Shown here: one piece after another, positions 15,877-24,671 of the stretch | Position numbering within the stretch: position 1 is the stretch's first letter | Layout of the letters: the number at the start of each line of letters is the position of its first letter | NCBI GenBank assembly: GCA_024682415.1 | Contig: JAIKZG010000027.1 | Location: 1-64,000, forward strand | Direction: 5' to 3' | Source of the DNA: Prevotella sp. | GTDB lineage: Bacteria; Bacteroidota; Bacteroidia; Bacteroidales; Bacteroidaceae | Length of the DNA stretch: 64,000 nt | Made by a program: the position numbers and the translations under genes | Notes under the pieces: model-generated | The model's database searches: none | What the model was told of the DNA's origin: nothing | What the model saw: only the letters and a program-made list of their open reading frames with translations

Positions 15877-17724
15877 ATGAGTGATTTTAATCTTGAAAAT
15901 CGTAGATTTGTTATCGGCGGCGTTGCGATAGTTATCGTCTTCGTCTACATTATTCGTTTGTTTACTCTTCAGTTGCTGAGCGATGACTATAAGAAGAATG
16001 CCGACAGTAACGCTTTCCTGAAAAAGGTAGACTATCCGGCGCGTGGCATTATCAGCGACCGCAACGGAAAACTGCTCGTCTATAATCAGCCGGCTTATGA
16101 TATTCTCGTGGTGATGAACGAGGAGAGCGGCCGACTCGACACGACGGAGTTTTGCGAAGCACTGGGAATTACCAAGGAGTTTTTCATAAAGAGAATGGAC
16201 GAGATAAAAGACCGCTCAAAGAATCCGGGCTATTCTCGTTTCACTCAGCAGCTTTTCATGAGTCAGGTAGACGACCGTGATTTCGCGGCTTTCCATGAGA
16301 AGATATTCCGCTTCCCGGGATTCTATATCCAGAAGCGCAGCATACGTCAATACAGATATCCTTACGGCGCTCATGTGCTTGGCGATGTGGGCGAGGTTTC
16401 CCAGAGCGACATCGAGGATGATGAATATTATCAGCCTGGCGACTATATTGGCAAACTCGGCGTGGAGAAGAAATATGAAAAGGATTTGCGTGGCGAGAAG
16501 GGTATTCAGATATTGTTGCGCGACGCTCACGGACGCATTCAGGGCAGCTATCAGCATGGCAAGCTCGATCGCAAGCCTATAGCAGGGCGTGATCTTACTC
16601 TCGGTCTTGATTTGAATTTGCAGGCTTTGGGCGAACGCCTTATGGAAGGAAAGACGGGCAGCATTGTTGCCATAGAGCCTTCTACGGGCGAGGTGCTCTG
16701 CATGGTTTCTTCGCCTACTTACGACCCTCGAATGATGGTGGGACGCAAGCGTGGAAAGAATCATTCCCGATTGATGCAGAATCCATTGAAGCCGCTGCTC
16801 AACCGTGGCATTATGGGACAATATCCTCCTGGCTCTACATTCAAGACCACTCAGGCTTTGACTTATCTTTCAGAGGGCATAATCTCTCCGCATACGGCAT
16901 TCCCATGTCATCATGGCTTCTCTTATCGTGGCTTGCACGTAGGCTGCCATGGTCATGCTTCACCTCTTGACTTGACTCATGCCATTGAAACTTCATGCAA
17001 CGGTTATTTCTGCTGGGGATTGTACTACATGATGGGCAACCGCAGCAAATATAAGAACGTGCAGGATGCGATGGACACTTGGCGCGACTATATGGTGAGC
17101 ATGGGCTTCGGCTATAAGCTGGGTATTGACCTCGCCGGTGAGAAGCGTGGACTTATCCCTAACGCAGCGTTTTACGACAAGGCTTATCACGGCTCATGGA
17201 ACGGACTCACCATTATCAGTATCGCCATCGGACAGGGCGAGGTGAACCTCACGCCTTTGCAGATTGCCAATCTCGGAGCTACAATCGCCAACAGAGGATA
17301 TTATTATGTGCCTCATGTAGTGAAGAAAGTGAAAGGCATGCCGCTTGACACTACTTACACTCGTCGCCATTACACTATGGCAGACCGCAAGGCTTACGAC
17401 TGGGTAGTGGCAGGTATGCGTATGGCTGTAACGGGCGGTACTTGCCGCAGCGCGAATAATCCGTGGTATACGGTATGCGGAAAGACAGGTACGGCGCAGA
17501 ACCGTGGTCAGGACCACTCTGTGTTTATGGGCTTCGCGCCTATGGAAAAGCCGAAAATCGCTATCTGCGTGTATGTGGAGAATGGTGGTTTCGGTGCTGA
17601 TTATGGTGTGCCTATCGGCGCGTTGATGATGGAGCAGTATCTGCGAGGAAAGTTGTCGCCTGCTTCAATGAAGAAAGCGGAGCAATTCCAGCATAAACAT
17701 ATTTATTATGGTTCAGTCAGATAA
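15877..17724 (+). CDS. mrdA: Penicillin-binding protein 2 (elongation transpeptidase)
   Basis: 615 residues from the ATG at 15877; a TTG directly before it also opens the frame but is less likely. One N-terminal membrane anchor (FVIGGVAIVIVFVYIIRLF), a dimerisation domain beginning YPARGIISDRNGKLL, then the transpeptidase domain with all active-site motifs: STFK (Ser in PPGSTFKT), SCN (ETSCNGYF) and KTG (CGKTGTAQ). It crosslinks peptidoglycan during lateral growth, paired with the glycosyltransferase RodA. Its 3' end overlaps rodA by 17 bases, suggesting translational coupling. Confidence 0.96.
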   Translation: MSDFNLENRRFVIGGVAIVIVFVYIIRLFTLQLLSDDYKKNADSNAFLKKVDYPARGIISDRNGKLLVYNQPAYDILVVMNEESGRLDTTEFCEALGITKEFFIKRMDEIKDRSKNPGYSRFTQQLFMSQVDDRDFAAFHEKIFRFPGFYIQKRSIRQYRYPYGAHVLGDVGEVSQSDIEDDEYYQPGDYIGKLGVEKKYEKDLRGEKGIQILLRDAHGRIQGSYQHGKLDRKPIAGRDLTLGLDLNLQALGERLMEGKTGSIVAIEPSTGEVLCMVSSPTYDPRMMVGRKRGKNHSRLMQNPLKPLLNRGIMGQYPPGSTFKTTQALTYLSEGIISPHTAFPCHHGFSYRGLHVGCHGHASPLDLTHAIETSCNGYFCWGLYYMMGNRSKYKNVQDAMDTWRDYMVSMGFGYKLGIDLAGEKRGLIPNAAFYDKAYHGSWNGLTIISIAIGQGEVNLTPLQIANLGATIANRGYYYVPHVVKKVKGMPLDTTYTRRHYTMADRKAYDWVVAGMRMAVTGGTCRSANNPWYTVCGKTGTAQNRGQDHSVFMGFAPMEKPKIAICVYVENGGFGADYGVPIGALMMEQYLRGKLSPASMKKAEQFQHKHIYYGSVR

Positions 17725-19174
17725 AAGTCAGAACATCTTGCGTTCACTTGATTGGTGGACAATCGCGATATATGTGGCATTGCTGATCTTCGGATGGATC
17801 AGCGTGTGTGGTGCCAGCTACACTTATGGCGAGACGGATATCCTAAGTCTTGACACTCGTTCGGGTATGCAGATTATATGGATAGCCACGTCTATATGCC
17901 TTGGCTTCGTCATATTAATGCTCGACGACCGCATGTACGACACGTTCTCCTATGTGATATATGGCATGCTGATGCTATTGCTGTTTGCCACGATATTCAA
18001 TCCCCATTCTATCAAAGGCTCACGCTCATGGCTCGTGCTCGGTCCGCTGCGATTGCAACCTGCCGAGTTCGCAAAGTTTGCCACAGCTCTTGCCGTGGCG
18101 AAGTTTATGAGCAGGTATGGATTTAATATCCATAGGCTTCGCGATTTCATAAGGGCAGGCCTGATAGTGCTTATGCCGATAATGTTTATCGTGCTTCAGA
18201 ATGAAACTGGTTCGGCTCTCGTGTATTTCTCTTTCCTCCTGATGTTTTATCGTGAGGGAATGCCTGGAAGCATTCTTTTCACAGGTGTCGCCATGGTGAT
18301 TTATTTCGTGGTGGGCATAAAATATGAGAATGTAATGCTTTGGGACACGCCGTCGTCCGTGGGGCAGTTTGTGGTGCTCCTTCTTGTGCAGCTTTTCACG
18401 GCAGGCATGGTGTATGTGTATTGCAACGACGTAAAGCGCACTCGCTCAATGCTGCTTTATAGTCTTGGTATCACTGCTGTGGCATTGCTTTTCTCGGAAT
18501 ATGTAATTCGCTTCGACATCGTTACCGTGCAGCTCTGTGTTACAGGCGGTTTGGTGGTATTTTTGCTTTATAATTGGCTGAGCACTCGCTTCCATTCCTA
18601 TCTGTTTATATTGCTGTTCGCTATAGGCTCCGTGTCATTCTTCTATTCTGCCGACTATGTGCTCAACAATGTGCTTGAGGCCCATCAGCGCACTCGTATC
18701 AATGTGCTTCTCGGATTGGATGAGGACTTGGCTGGCGCTGGTTATAATGTGCATCAGAGCGAAATTGCCATCGGCTCAGGCGGTTTGCAGGGCAAGGGAT
18801 TTCTCAACGGCACGCAGACAAAACTGAAATTCGTGCCAGAGCAGGACACCGACTTCATTTTCTGCACGGTGGGCGAGGAGGAAGGCTTCTTCGGCTCGGC
18901 TGGAGTGTTATTGCTTTTCCTCGCGTTGATAATAAGGTTGATAAAACTGGCGGAGCGGCAGCCGTTTGCCTTCGGGCGAATATATGGCTATTGCGTGTTG
19001 AGTGTGTTCCTGTTTCATGTCTTCATTAATGTTGGCATGGTGCTCGGACTTACTCCTGTCATCGGTATTCCGCTGCCGTTTTTCAGCTATGGCGGTTCTT
19101 CCCTGTGGGGATTCACCATCTTGCTGTTTATCTTCCTGCGCATTGACGCAAGCAGAAATCTTGTGAGGAATTAG
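17708..19174 (+). CDS. rodA: RodA peptidoglycan polymerase (SEDS)
   Basis: 488 residues, about ten transmembrane helices. SEDS signatures are present: GSRSWLVLGPLRLQPAEFAK, the catalytic-loop region VPEQDTDFIFCTVGEE, and the C-terminal PVIGIPLPFFSYGGSSLWG. It is longer than E. coli RodA (370) because of an extra hydrophobic insertion around residues 200-290, usual in Bacteroidetes. It overlaps the PBP2 gene and closes the mre operon. Confidence 0.96.
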   Translation: MVQSDKSQNILRSLDWWTIAIYVALLIFGWISVCGASYTYGETDILSLDTRSGMQIIWIATSICLGFVILMLDDRMYDTFSYVIYGMLMLLLFATIFNPHSIKGSRSWLVLGPLRLQPAEFAKFATALAVAKFMSRYGFNIHRLRDFIRAGLIVLMPIMFIVLQNETGSALVYFSFLLMFYREGMPGSILFTGVAMVIYFVVGIKYENVMLWDTPSSVGQFVVLLLVQLFTAGMVYVYCNDVKRTRSMLLYSLGITAVALLFSEYVIRFDIVTVQLCVTGGLVVFLLYNWLSTRFHSYLFILLFAIGSVSFFYSADYVLNNVLEAHQRTRINVLLGLDEDLAGAGYNVHQSEIAIGSGGLQGKGFLNGTQTKLKFVPEQDTDFIFCTVGEEEGFFGSAGVLLLFLALIIRLIKLAERQPFAFGRIYGYCVLSVFLFHVFINVGMVLGLTPVIGIPLPFFSYGGSSLWGFTILLFIFLRIDASRNLVRN

Positions 19175-19258
19175 AAATCTTATTAGGAATTATAGAAAGA
19201 GAAAAATCGCATTACTTAAAATCTGACAATTGACATTACATTAAGGAGAATAGAAAAT

Positions 19259-19543
19259 ATGATAAGTAATATTAAGTTGGTAATAATCGACCCGACAATT
19301 ACGGGACATATCATAGTAGATAGAATAAAGGCACTTGGACGTACATATCAATTCTGGAAAAACCATTGGCTTGTAGACACAAGTCTTGACACAAAACAGA
19401 TATATGAGAAGCTGTCGGAAGGCAAATACAGCAAGACTTCAATGTTTATTGTGGAAGTGCCAAAGCAATATTCCGGCACTAACGGCAGAATGAAGAATTC
19501 ACTTTGGCAGTGGCTCACGGATGTGAAGCTGAAGGATATGTAG
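19259..19543 (+). CDS. Orphan Cas2-like small protein
   Basis: 94 residues. The pattern KLVIIDPTITG, IKALGRTYQFWKNHWLVDT, TKQIYEKLS, MFIVEVPKQYSG and a closing LWQWLTD resembles the small ferredoxin-fold proteins related to Cas2/SinR that many bacteria encode outside CRISPR loci (beta strand, helix, WLV-T strand, helix, FIVEV strand). There is no cas1 or repeat array in the window, so a role in spacer acquisition is unlikely; function unknown. AAGGAGAA precedes the start. AT-rich compared with rodA upstream; transcribed separately or as the tail of the mre operon (84-bp gap). Confidence 0.6.
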   Translation: MISNIKLVIIDPTITGHIIVDRIKALGRTYQFWKNHWLVDTSLDTKQIYEKLSEGKYSKTSMFIVEVPKQYSGTNGRMKNSLWQWLTDVKLKDM

Positions 19544-19607
19544 GTTGGGAGTTTTCGATTAATCGTTTAGTCGAAATCTCGAAGGCTCGATCAAAGAAAA
19601 CAGCAAA

Positions 19608-19646
19608 AAAACGCTCACCTTATTTGTAGATTAGGGTGAGCGTTTT
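19608..19646. terminator. Bidirectional terminator between the Cas2-like and M16 genes
   Basis: AAAACGCTCACC (19608-19619) pairs with GGTGAGCGTTTT (19635-19646). T-runs follow on both strands (TTTTGTTTTC on plus, seven T on minus). The right arm lies within the last codons of the M16 peptidase gene. Confidence 0.85.
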
Positions 19647-20855
19647 GTTTTCATTGAATATGTCTTCAGCGACATGCTGAATGTCGGCTGATGATATGGC
19701 GTCTATCTGCTCGAAGAGCTTTGATAGATGTTTCTCCTTGTTGAAGTTGAGGAAAGTCTTTCCGAAGTCGAGCGCGAAGCTCTCGCGGTTGTCGCATGAA
19801 ACGCCAATCTGACCTTTTATTTGTTTCTTGGCAGCAAGAAGTTGGCGTTCGCTCAGTGGCTCTTCCACCATGCGATTCATATATCGGCGCACTATTTTCA
19901 GACATTTGCTGATGTCGCTCTCGTCGCATCCGAGATAAGTACACCACAGTCCTGTGTCGCTGTAGCTTATTAGCGAGCTTTCCACTGTGTAGACCAGTCC
20001 GCGCTTTTCTCTCAATGCCACGTTGAGCAATGAGTTCATGCCAATGCCACCCAAAATGTTGTTGAGCAGATATAAAGGCATTCTTCTTTCGTCGTCGTAA
20101 GCGTTGTAGGCTCTCGCGCCAATCATCACATGAGCCTGATGAGTGTTTCGATTGTGTATCACTTCGTTGCTTTTCAGCGGAGCGAAAGCGAAATCCTTTG
20201 GCGCTGGTTTCAGCAACGGCAAGGCCGAAGGATAATCAGAGAGCAGGCGTTCAAGAGTCTTCACAAGGCGTGAGAAATTGATGTCGCCATAGATGAAAAA
20301 CACCATGTTCTGAGGCTTATATCCTTTCTTTGTAAACCTTAGCGCGTCGGCAGTGGTGAAATGTCTTACTCTGTCTGCCGTGCCGAGGATGTTGTGCCCC
20401 AATGGATGACCATCGAAAAGGATGTTCTCAAAATCATCGAATATCAACTCGGCAGGCGAGTCGTTGTAGCTTTCAATCTCGTCGCATATCACTTCCACTT
20501 CCTTGTCTATCTCCTGTTGCGGATAGACGCTGTGGAAAACAATGTCGGTGAGTAGATTCACTGCTCGTCCTACATGTTCTTTCAGTATGGCGGAATAATA
20601 CACCGTGCTCTCCTTGTTGGTGAAAGCGTTGAGATCGCCGCCCACGCTTTCCAGGCAGTTGAGAATATGCCATGCCCTGCGATGCTCAGTGCCTTTAAAT
20701 GAAACGTGTTCGCAGAAATGCGCCAAGCCTTCTTCGCCTGCTTCTTCATGCCTTGTGCCCGTGGCTATCTGATAACCGAGATACACCACATGAGAATCCG
20801 ACGGCAGATGAATCACTCGCAGACCGCAGTTTAATGTATGAGTATTATATTTCAT
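19620..20855 (-). CDS. M16-family zinc peptidase (insulinase/MPP-like)
   Basis: 411 residues from ATG 20855; an upstream TTG extends the frame by four codons. The inverted zinc motif HFCEH lies at residues 46-50 (HxxEH), and the third ligand Glu sits in KEVEVICDEIESYNDSP further on; both domains of the M16B fold are present (GGIGMNSLLNVALREKRGLVYTV in the second). No signal peptide is visible, so a cytoplasmic peptidase is predicted, like PqqL/YmxG relatives. Monocistronic, sharing its terminator with the opposite gene. Confidence 0.9.
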   Translation of the reverse strand: MKYNTHTLNCGLRVIHLPSDSHVVYLGYQIATGTRHEEAGEEGLAHFCEHVSFKGTEHRRAWHILNCLESVGGDLNAFTNKESTVYYSAILKEHVGRAVNLLTDIVFHSVYPQQEIDKEVEVICDEIESYNDSPAELIFDDFENILFDGHPLGHNILGTADRVRHFTTADALRFTKKGYKPQNMVFFIYGDINFSRLVKTLERLLSDYPSALPLLKPAPKDFAFAPLKSNEVIHNRNTHQAHVMIGARAYNAYDDERRMPLYLLNNILGGIGMNSLLNVALREKRGLVYTVESSLISYSDTGLWCTYLGCDESDISKCLKIVRRYMNRMVEEPLSERQLLAAKKQIKGQIGVSCDNRESFALDFGKTFLNFNKEKHLSKLFEQIDAISSADIQHVAEDIFNENKTLTLIYK

Positions 20856-20968
20856 AAATTGTTGCAAAGATAGTTATTACTGATTTAAAAAGCTTGGGTA
20901 ATGAAGCTATTTAACGAAATTATTTATTAGTTTTGTAGCCGATACTAAAAAATAAATACATATTAGAT

Positions 20969-22261
20969 ATGAGAAAGATTATAACAGCTCTTCTTTTCAC
21001 GGCTGTGGCTGCCGTGCCTGCTATGGCGCAGTTTCCGGCTCAGGACGATGACGCAAAGTATGCTGTGGAACTGCTTAAACCGCAGACAGTTGCGCCTAAT
21101 TTCAAGATGAAAACCGTAGATGGCAAAACATTTCAGCTCAACAAACTCAAAGCTAAATACATCGTGCTCGATTTCTGGGCTTCATGGTGTCCCGACTGTA
21201 GAAAGGACATTCCTAACATCAAGCGTATGTATGACGAGTTTCATAAGCGTGGCGTGGAGTTTGTCGGCATTTCAATGGATACCGATGTTGAAGCGTGGAA
21301 GAAGGCTATCGCAAAATATGATATCGCTTACACTCAGGTGAGCGAGCTTAAGAAATTCCACGAAACGGCTATCTCAAAGCTGTATGGAGTGAAGTGGATT
21401 CCGTCAATGTATCTTATTAAGGATGGCAAGATTGTTCTCGGCACAGTGCTTTCTGACAAGCTTGAGAAAACTCTTACCGAGCAGCTCGCTGCCAACAAGC
21501 CTATCGCAGGCACAAAGGAAGATTTGTGGATTGAGGGCAGTAAAGGTCGCTTGGCAGCAACCATTCAGAAGCCTGTTTTGAAAGATGGCGAGAAATGCAA
21601 GATGGCTATCATCATGCACGGATTTGGCGGTGACAAGGAAAGCAAACTCCTTACTTTGATTTCCGACTCTTTGCAGGCTAACGGTGTGGCTTCCGTTCGT
21701 TTCGATTTCAACGGACATGGAAAGAGCGAGGGCAACTTCACAGATATGACCGTTCCTAATGAGATAGAGGACGCGAAGAAAGTATATGAATATGTAAAGG
21801 CTTTGCCTTACGTGAGCGAGGTGATGCTTGCCGGCCATTCTCAGGGTGGCGTGGTGGCAAGCATGACTGCCGGCGAACTCGGCGACGCTGCCATCTCTAA
21901 GGTGGCTCTGCTCGCTCCTGCTGCAGTGCTTCGCGACGACGCTATCCGTGGCAATACGTTCGGAGCAAGCTACAACCCTCTTTCACCTCCCGACAGCGTG
22001 AAACTATTTGGTGGCAGAAGTCTTGGCAAGAACTATATCAAGACGGCTTTCTCTCTTCCTATCTACGAGACTGCAGCCAAATATCAGGGCAAGGCATTGA
22101 TTATCCATGGCACGGGCGACCGCGTGGTGCCTTACACCTATGGTGAGCGTTATCACAATGTGTGGCACAAGAGCAGCATAGAAATTCTACCTGCCTTCGA
22201 CCACGGATTTTCGCAGAACGTATATCGCGCTTCTAACCTCGCGGCACAGTTCCTGAAATAA
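20969..22261 (+). CDS. Exported thioredoxin-like / alpha-beta hydrolase fusion
   Basis: 430 residues. Signal peptide ends near PAMAQ (21). Residues 38-175 form a TlpA/ResA-type thioredoxin domain with active site WCPDC (Cys74, Cys77) and the cis-Pro region WIPSMYLI. Residues about 185-430 are an alpha/beta hydrolase of the cinnamoyl/feruloyl-esterase-like type: HGFGGDKE, DFNGHGKSEG, nucleophile Ser291 in GHSQGG, Asp384 in GTGDRVV and His412 in FDHGF. All catalytic residues of both halves are intact and no stop or frame change separates them. It may pair disulfide reduction with ester hydrolysis in the periplasm; the combination is unusual. Single gene, TAGTTTTG box at 20928-20935. Confidence 0.85.
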   Translation: MRKIITALLFTAVAAVPAMAQFPAQDDDAKYAVELLKPQTVAPNFKMKTVDGKTFQLNKLKAKYIVLDFWASWCPDCRKDIPNIKRMYDEFHKRGVEFVGISMDTDVEAWKKAIAKYDIAYTQVSELKKFHETAISKLYGVKWIPSMYLIKDGKIVLGTVLSDKLEKTLTEQLAANKPIAGTKEDLWIEGSKGRLAATIQKPVLKDGEKCKMAIIMHGFGGDKESKLLTLISDSLQANGVASVRFDFNGHGKSEGNFTDMTVPNEIEDAKKVYEYVKALPYVSEVMLAGHSQGGVVASMTAGELGDAAISKVALLAPAAVLRDDAIRGNTFGASYNPLSPPDSVKLFGGRSLGKNYIKTAFSLPIYETAAKYQGKALIIHGTGDRVVPYTYGERYHNVWHKSSIEILPAFDHGFSQNVYRASNLAAQFLK

Positions 22262-22340
22262 CAACAATCCTACGACAACAGACAATTAACATAATTACAT
22301 AATAACTTATTCTAATAACAAGATTTAAATCGATAGCGAT

Positions 22341-22661
22341 ATGACTACAAGATTTGCATTCAAAATGTATCTCAAGCCTGGCTGCGAGAAAGAATATGCC
22401 AGACGTCACGCGGCTATTTGGCCGGAACTGAAACAGATGATTAAGGACAGTGGCGTGAGCGATTACAGCATATTCTGGGATAAGGACACCAATCTGCTTT
22501 TCGCTGTGCAGAAGTGTAGCAAGGAAACCAACAGCCAAGACACTACCAACGTAGACCCTATCACCCAGAAGTGGTGGGACATGATGGCAGACATCATGGA
22601 CACCAACAGGGATAATTCTCCCGTGAGTATTCCGCTTGAGGAATTATTCCATTTGGATTAA
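22341..22661 (+). CDS. rhaM: L-rhamnose mutarotase
   Basis: 106 residues with the full RhaM pattern: RFAFKMYLKPGCEKEYARRH, IWPELKQMIKDSGVSDYSIF, LFAVQ and the WWDMMADIMDTN segment near the C-terminus. It interconverts alpha and beta anomers of L-rhamnose in the cytoplasm. No other rhamnose catabolic gene is adjacent, but a GH106-like rhamnosidase lies at 48369-51323 in the same window, so the organism probably uses rhamnose-containing glycans. Confidence 0.9.
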   Translation: MTTRFAFKMYLKPGCEKEYARRHAAIWPELKQMIKDSGVSDYSIFWDKDTNLLFAVQKCSKETNSQDTTNVDPITQKWWDMMADIMDTNRDNSPVSIPLEELFHLD

Positions 22662-22781
22662 GGGTTGCCTAAATGGCGCAGAAATGCGTCGTTTATGCCT
22701 TCTCGTTGGTAATTAAAGAATTACAAATGGTCAATTTGTAACTATAATCATTGAACTGTGAGAGAAAAACACGCTTTTTCT

Positions 22782-22812
22782 TTTGCAGTTCAATTCGTTT
22801 AAACTACCTTTG
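22782..22812 (+). promoter_or_regulatory. Promoter of the ABC exporter gene
   Basis: TTTG (22782-22785), 19 bases, TACCTTTG (22805-22812) is an excellent match to the Bacteroidetes consensus. The ATG at 22821 lies only 8 bases after the -7 box, so the transcript would be leaderless or almost so. Confidence 0.75.
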
Positions 22813-22820
22813 TGCCAAGT

Positions 22821-24647
22821 ATGAAAGAATTTTTGCAAGTTTTGAGGCGCTTTGTGCCTCCTTATAAGAAATATTTGGTGTATTCAGTTATATTTAATAT
22901 CCTTTCGGCGGTATTGAATATTTTTTCATTTGCGGCGATAATTCCTATTCTGCAGATATTGTTTAAGACTGGCGACCAGGCTGCCGCCACACGTCTTATG
23001 GACTGGGGCGAGGCATCATTGGAAGACGTTGTCACCAATAATGCCAACTATTACATTCAGCAGCTCATCGAGGCTACCGACCCTGTCACCACTTTGCTTC
23101 TCATAGGGCTTTTCCTCAGCATAATGACATTCCTGAAGACGGGAGCTTATTTCCTTTCCTCAGCGTCTATCATCCCTATTCGCACGGGCGTGGTGAGAGA
23201 TATTCGCAATCAGATATACCATAAGATTACATCCCTTTCTCTCGGCTTCTTCTCAGAGGAGCGCAAGGGCGACATCATCGCGCGCATGAGTGGCGACGTG
23301 CAGGAGATAGAGAGCAGCATTATGTCGTCTATCGACATGCTGTTTAAGAACCCTATTCTTATCATCTTCTATCTTGTCGCGCTGTTTATGATTTCGTGGA
23401 AACTCACGGTGTTCACATTGTTCTTTGTTCCGCTTTTCGGCTGGTTTATGGGCTTTGTGGGCAGAAAGCTGAAAGCTAAGTCAATCAAGGCGCAGGCATT
23501 GTGGAGCGACACTATGAGCCAGGTGGAGGAAACCCTCGGCGGACTGCGTATCATCAAGGCATTCTGCGCTGAGAAGAAGATGAATCATCGTTTCGACCGC
23601 GTGAGCACTCTCTATCGTGACAACGTAATGAGGGTAAACATACGCCAGCAGGCAGCCCATCCTATGAGCGAATTCCTCGGCACGGTGATGATTGTCATCG
23701 TGTTGTGGTTTGGCGGTATCATGGTGTTGCGCTCTCATGCGTTGAGCGGCCCTACCTTTATATATTATCTCGTGATGCTCTATTCTATCATCAATCCTTT
23801 GAAGGAATTCTCAAAGGCAGGCTACAACATCCCTAAGGGCCTTGCTTCAATGGAGCGTGTAGACATGATATTGAATGCTAAGAATGATATTTTGGAATGT
23901 GCCGAGCCTAAGACGATAGACTCGTTCAACCATACAATAGAGTTCCGCCATGTGTCTTTCAAATATGATTCTAAATGGGTGTTGAAAGACATCAACCTCA
24001 CCATCGAGAAAGGTAAGACATTGGCTATCGTGGGACAGAGCGGAAGCGGAAAGTCTACTCTCGTGGATCTTATCCCACGCTATTATGACACCGTGGAGGG
24101 CGAAGTGCTCATCGATGGCGTAAACGTGAAGGAACTTGGCATACGCTCACTTCGCAGCCTTATCGGCAATGTGAATCAGGAGGCTATCCTCTTCAACGAC
24201 ACATTCTATAATAATATCACTTTCGGCGTGGAGAGAGCAAGCGAGGAAGAAGTTATCCGTGCTGCCAAAATCGCCAATGCCTACGATTTCATCATGGCTT
24301 CCGAGAATGGTTTCCAGACCAATATCGGCGACCGTGGCGGACGTCTTTCGGGCGGTCAGCGTCAGCGTGTCAGCATTGCGCGCGCCATTTTGAAGAACCC
24401 TCCAATCCTTATTCTCGATGAGGCTACAAGCGCACTCGACACAGAGAGCGAGCGTCTTGTGCAGGAGGCTTTGGAACATCTTATGAAGACTCGCACCACC
24501 GTTGCTATCGCCCACCGCCTTTCTACTATCAAGAATGCCGACGAGATTGTCGTGCTTCATGAGGGGGAAATCGTTGAGCGTGGCACTCACGACGAGCTTC
24601 TTGCCCGCGATGGCTATTACAAGAAGCTCCACGATATGCAGAGCTAA
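22821..24647 (+). CDS. MsbA-like ABC exporter (lipid A/lipid flippase)
   Basis: 608 residues from ATG 22821; a GTG three codons earlier overlaps the promoter -7 box and is unlikely to be used. Six transmembrane helices (residues about 20-320) precede an ATP-binding domain with Walker A GQSGSGKST, Q-loop NVNQE, signature LSGGQRQR, Walker B ILILDEATSALD and H-loop IAHR. Half-transporters of this kind act as homodimers. The next gene is an LpxL-like acyltransferase 24 bases downstream, which supports a role in moving lipid A across the inner membrane. Confidence 0.9.
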   Translation: MKEFLQVLRRFVPPYKKYLVYSVIFNILSAVLNIFSFAAIIPILQILFKTGDQAAATRLMDWGEASLEDVVTNNANYYIQQLIEATDPVTTLLLIGLFLSIMTFLKTGAYFLSSASIIPIRTGVVRDIRNQIYHKITSLSLGFFSEERKGDIIARMSGDVQEIESSIMSSIDMLFKNPILIIFYLVALFMISWKLTVFTLFFVPLFGWFMGFVGRKLKAKSIKAQALWSDTMSQVEETLGGLRIIKAFCAEKKMNHRFDRVSTLYRDNVMRVNIRQQAAHPMSEFLGTVMIVIVLWFGGIMVLRSHALSGPTFIYYLVMLYSIINPLKEFSKAGYNIPKGLASMERVDMILNAKNDILECAEPKTIDSFNHTIEFRHVSFKYDSKWVLKDINLTIEKGKTLAIVGQSGSGKSTLVDLIPRYYDTVEGEVLIDGVNVKELGIRSLRSLIGNVNQEAILFNDTFYNNITFGVERASEEEVIRAAKIANAYDFIMASENGFQTNIGDRGGRLSGGQRQRVSIARAILKNPPILILDEATSALDTESERLVQEALEHLMKTRTTVAIAHRLSTIKNADEIVVLHEGEIVERGTHDELLARDGYYKKLHDMQS

Positions 24648-24671
24648 TTTTTCATTTGGGGATAATAATTT

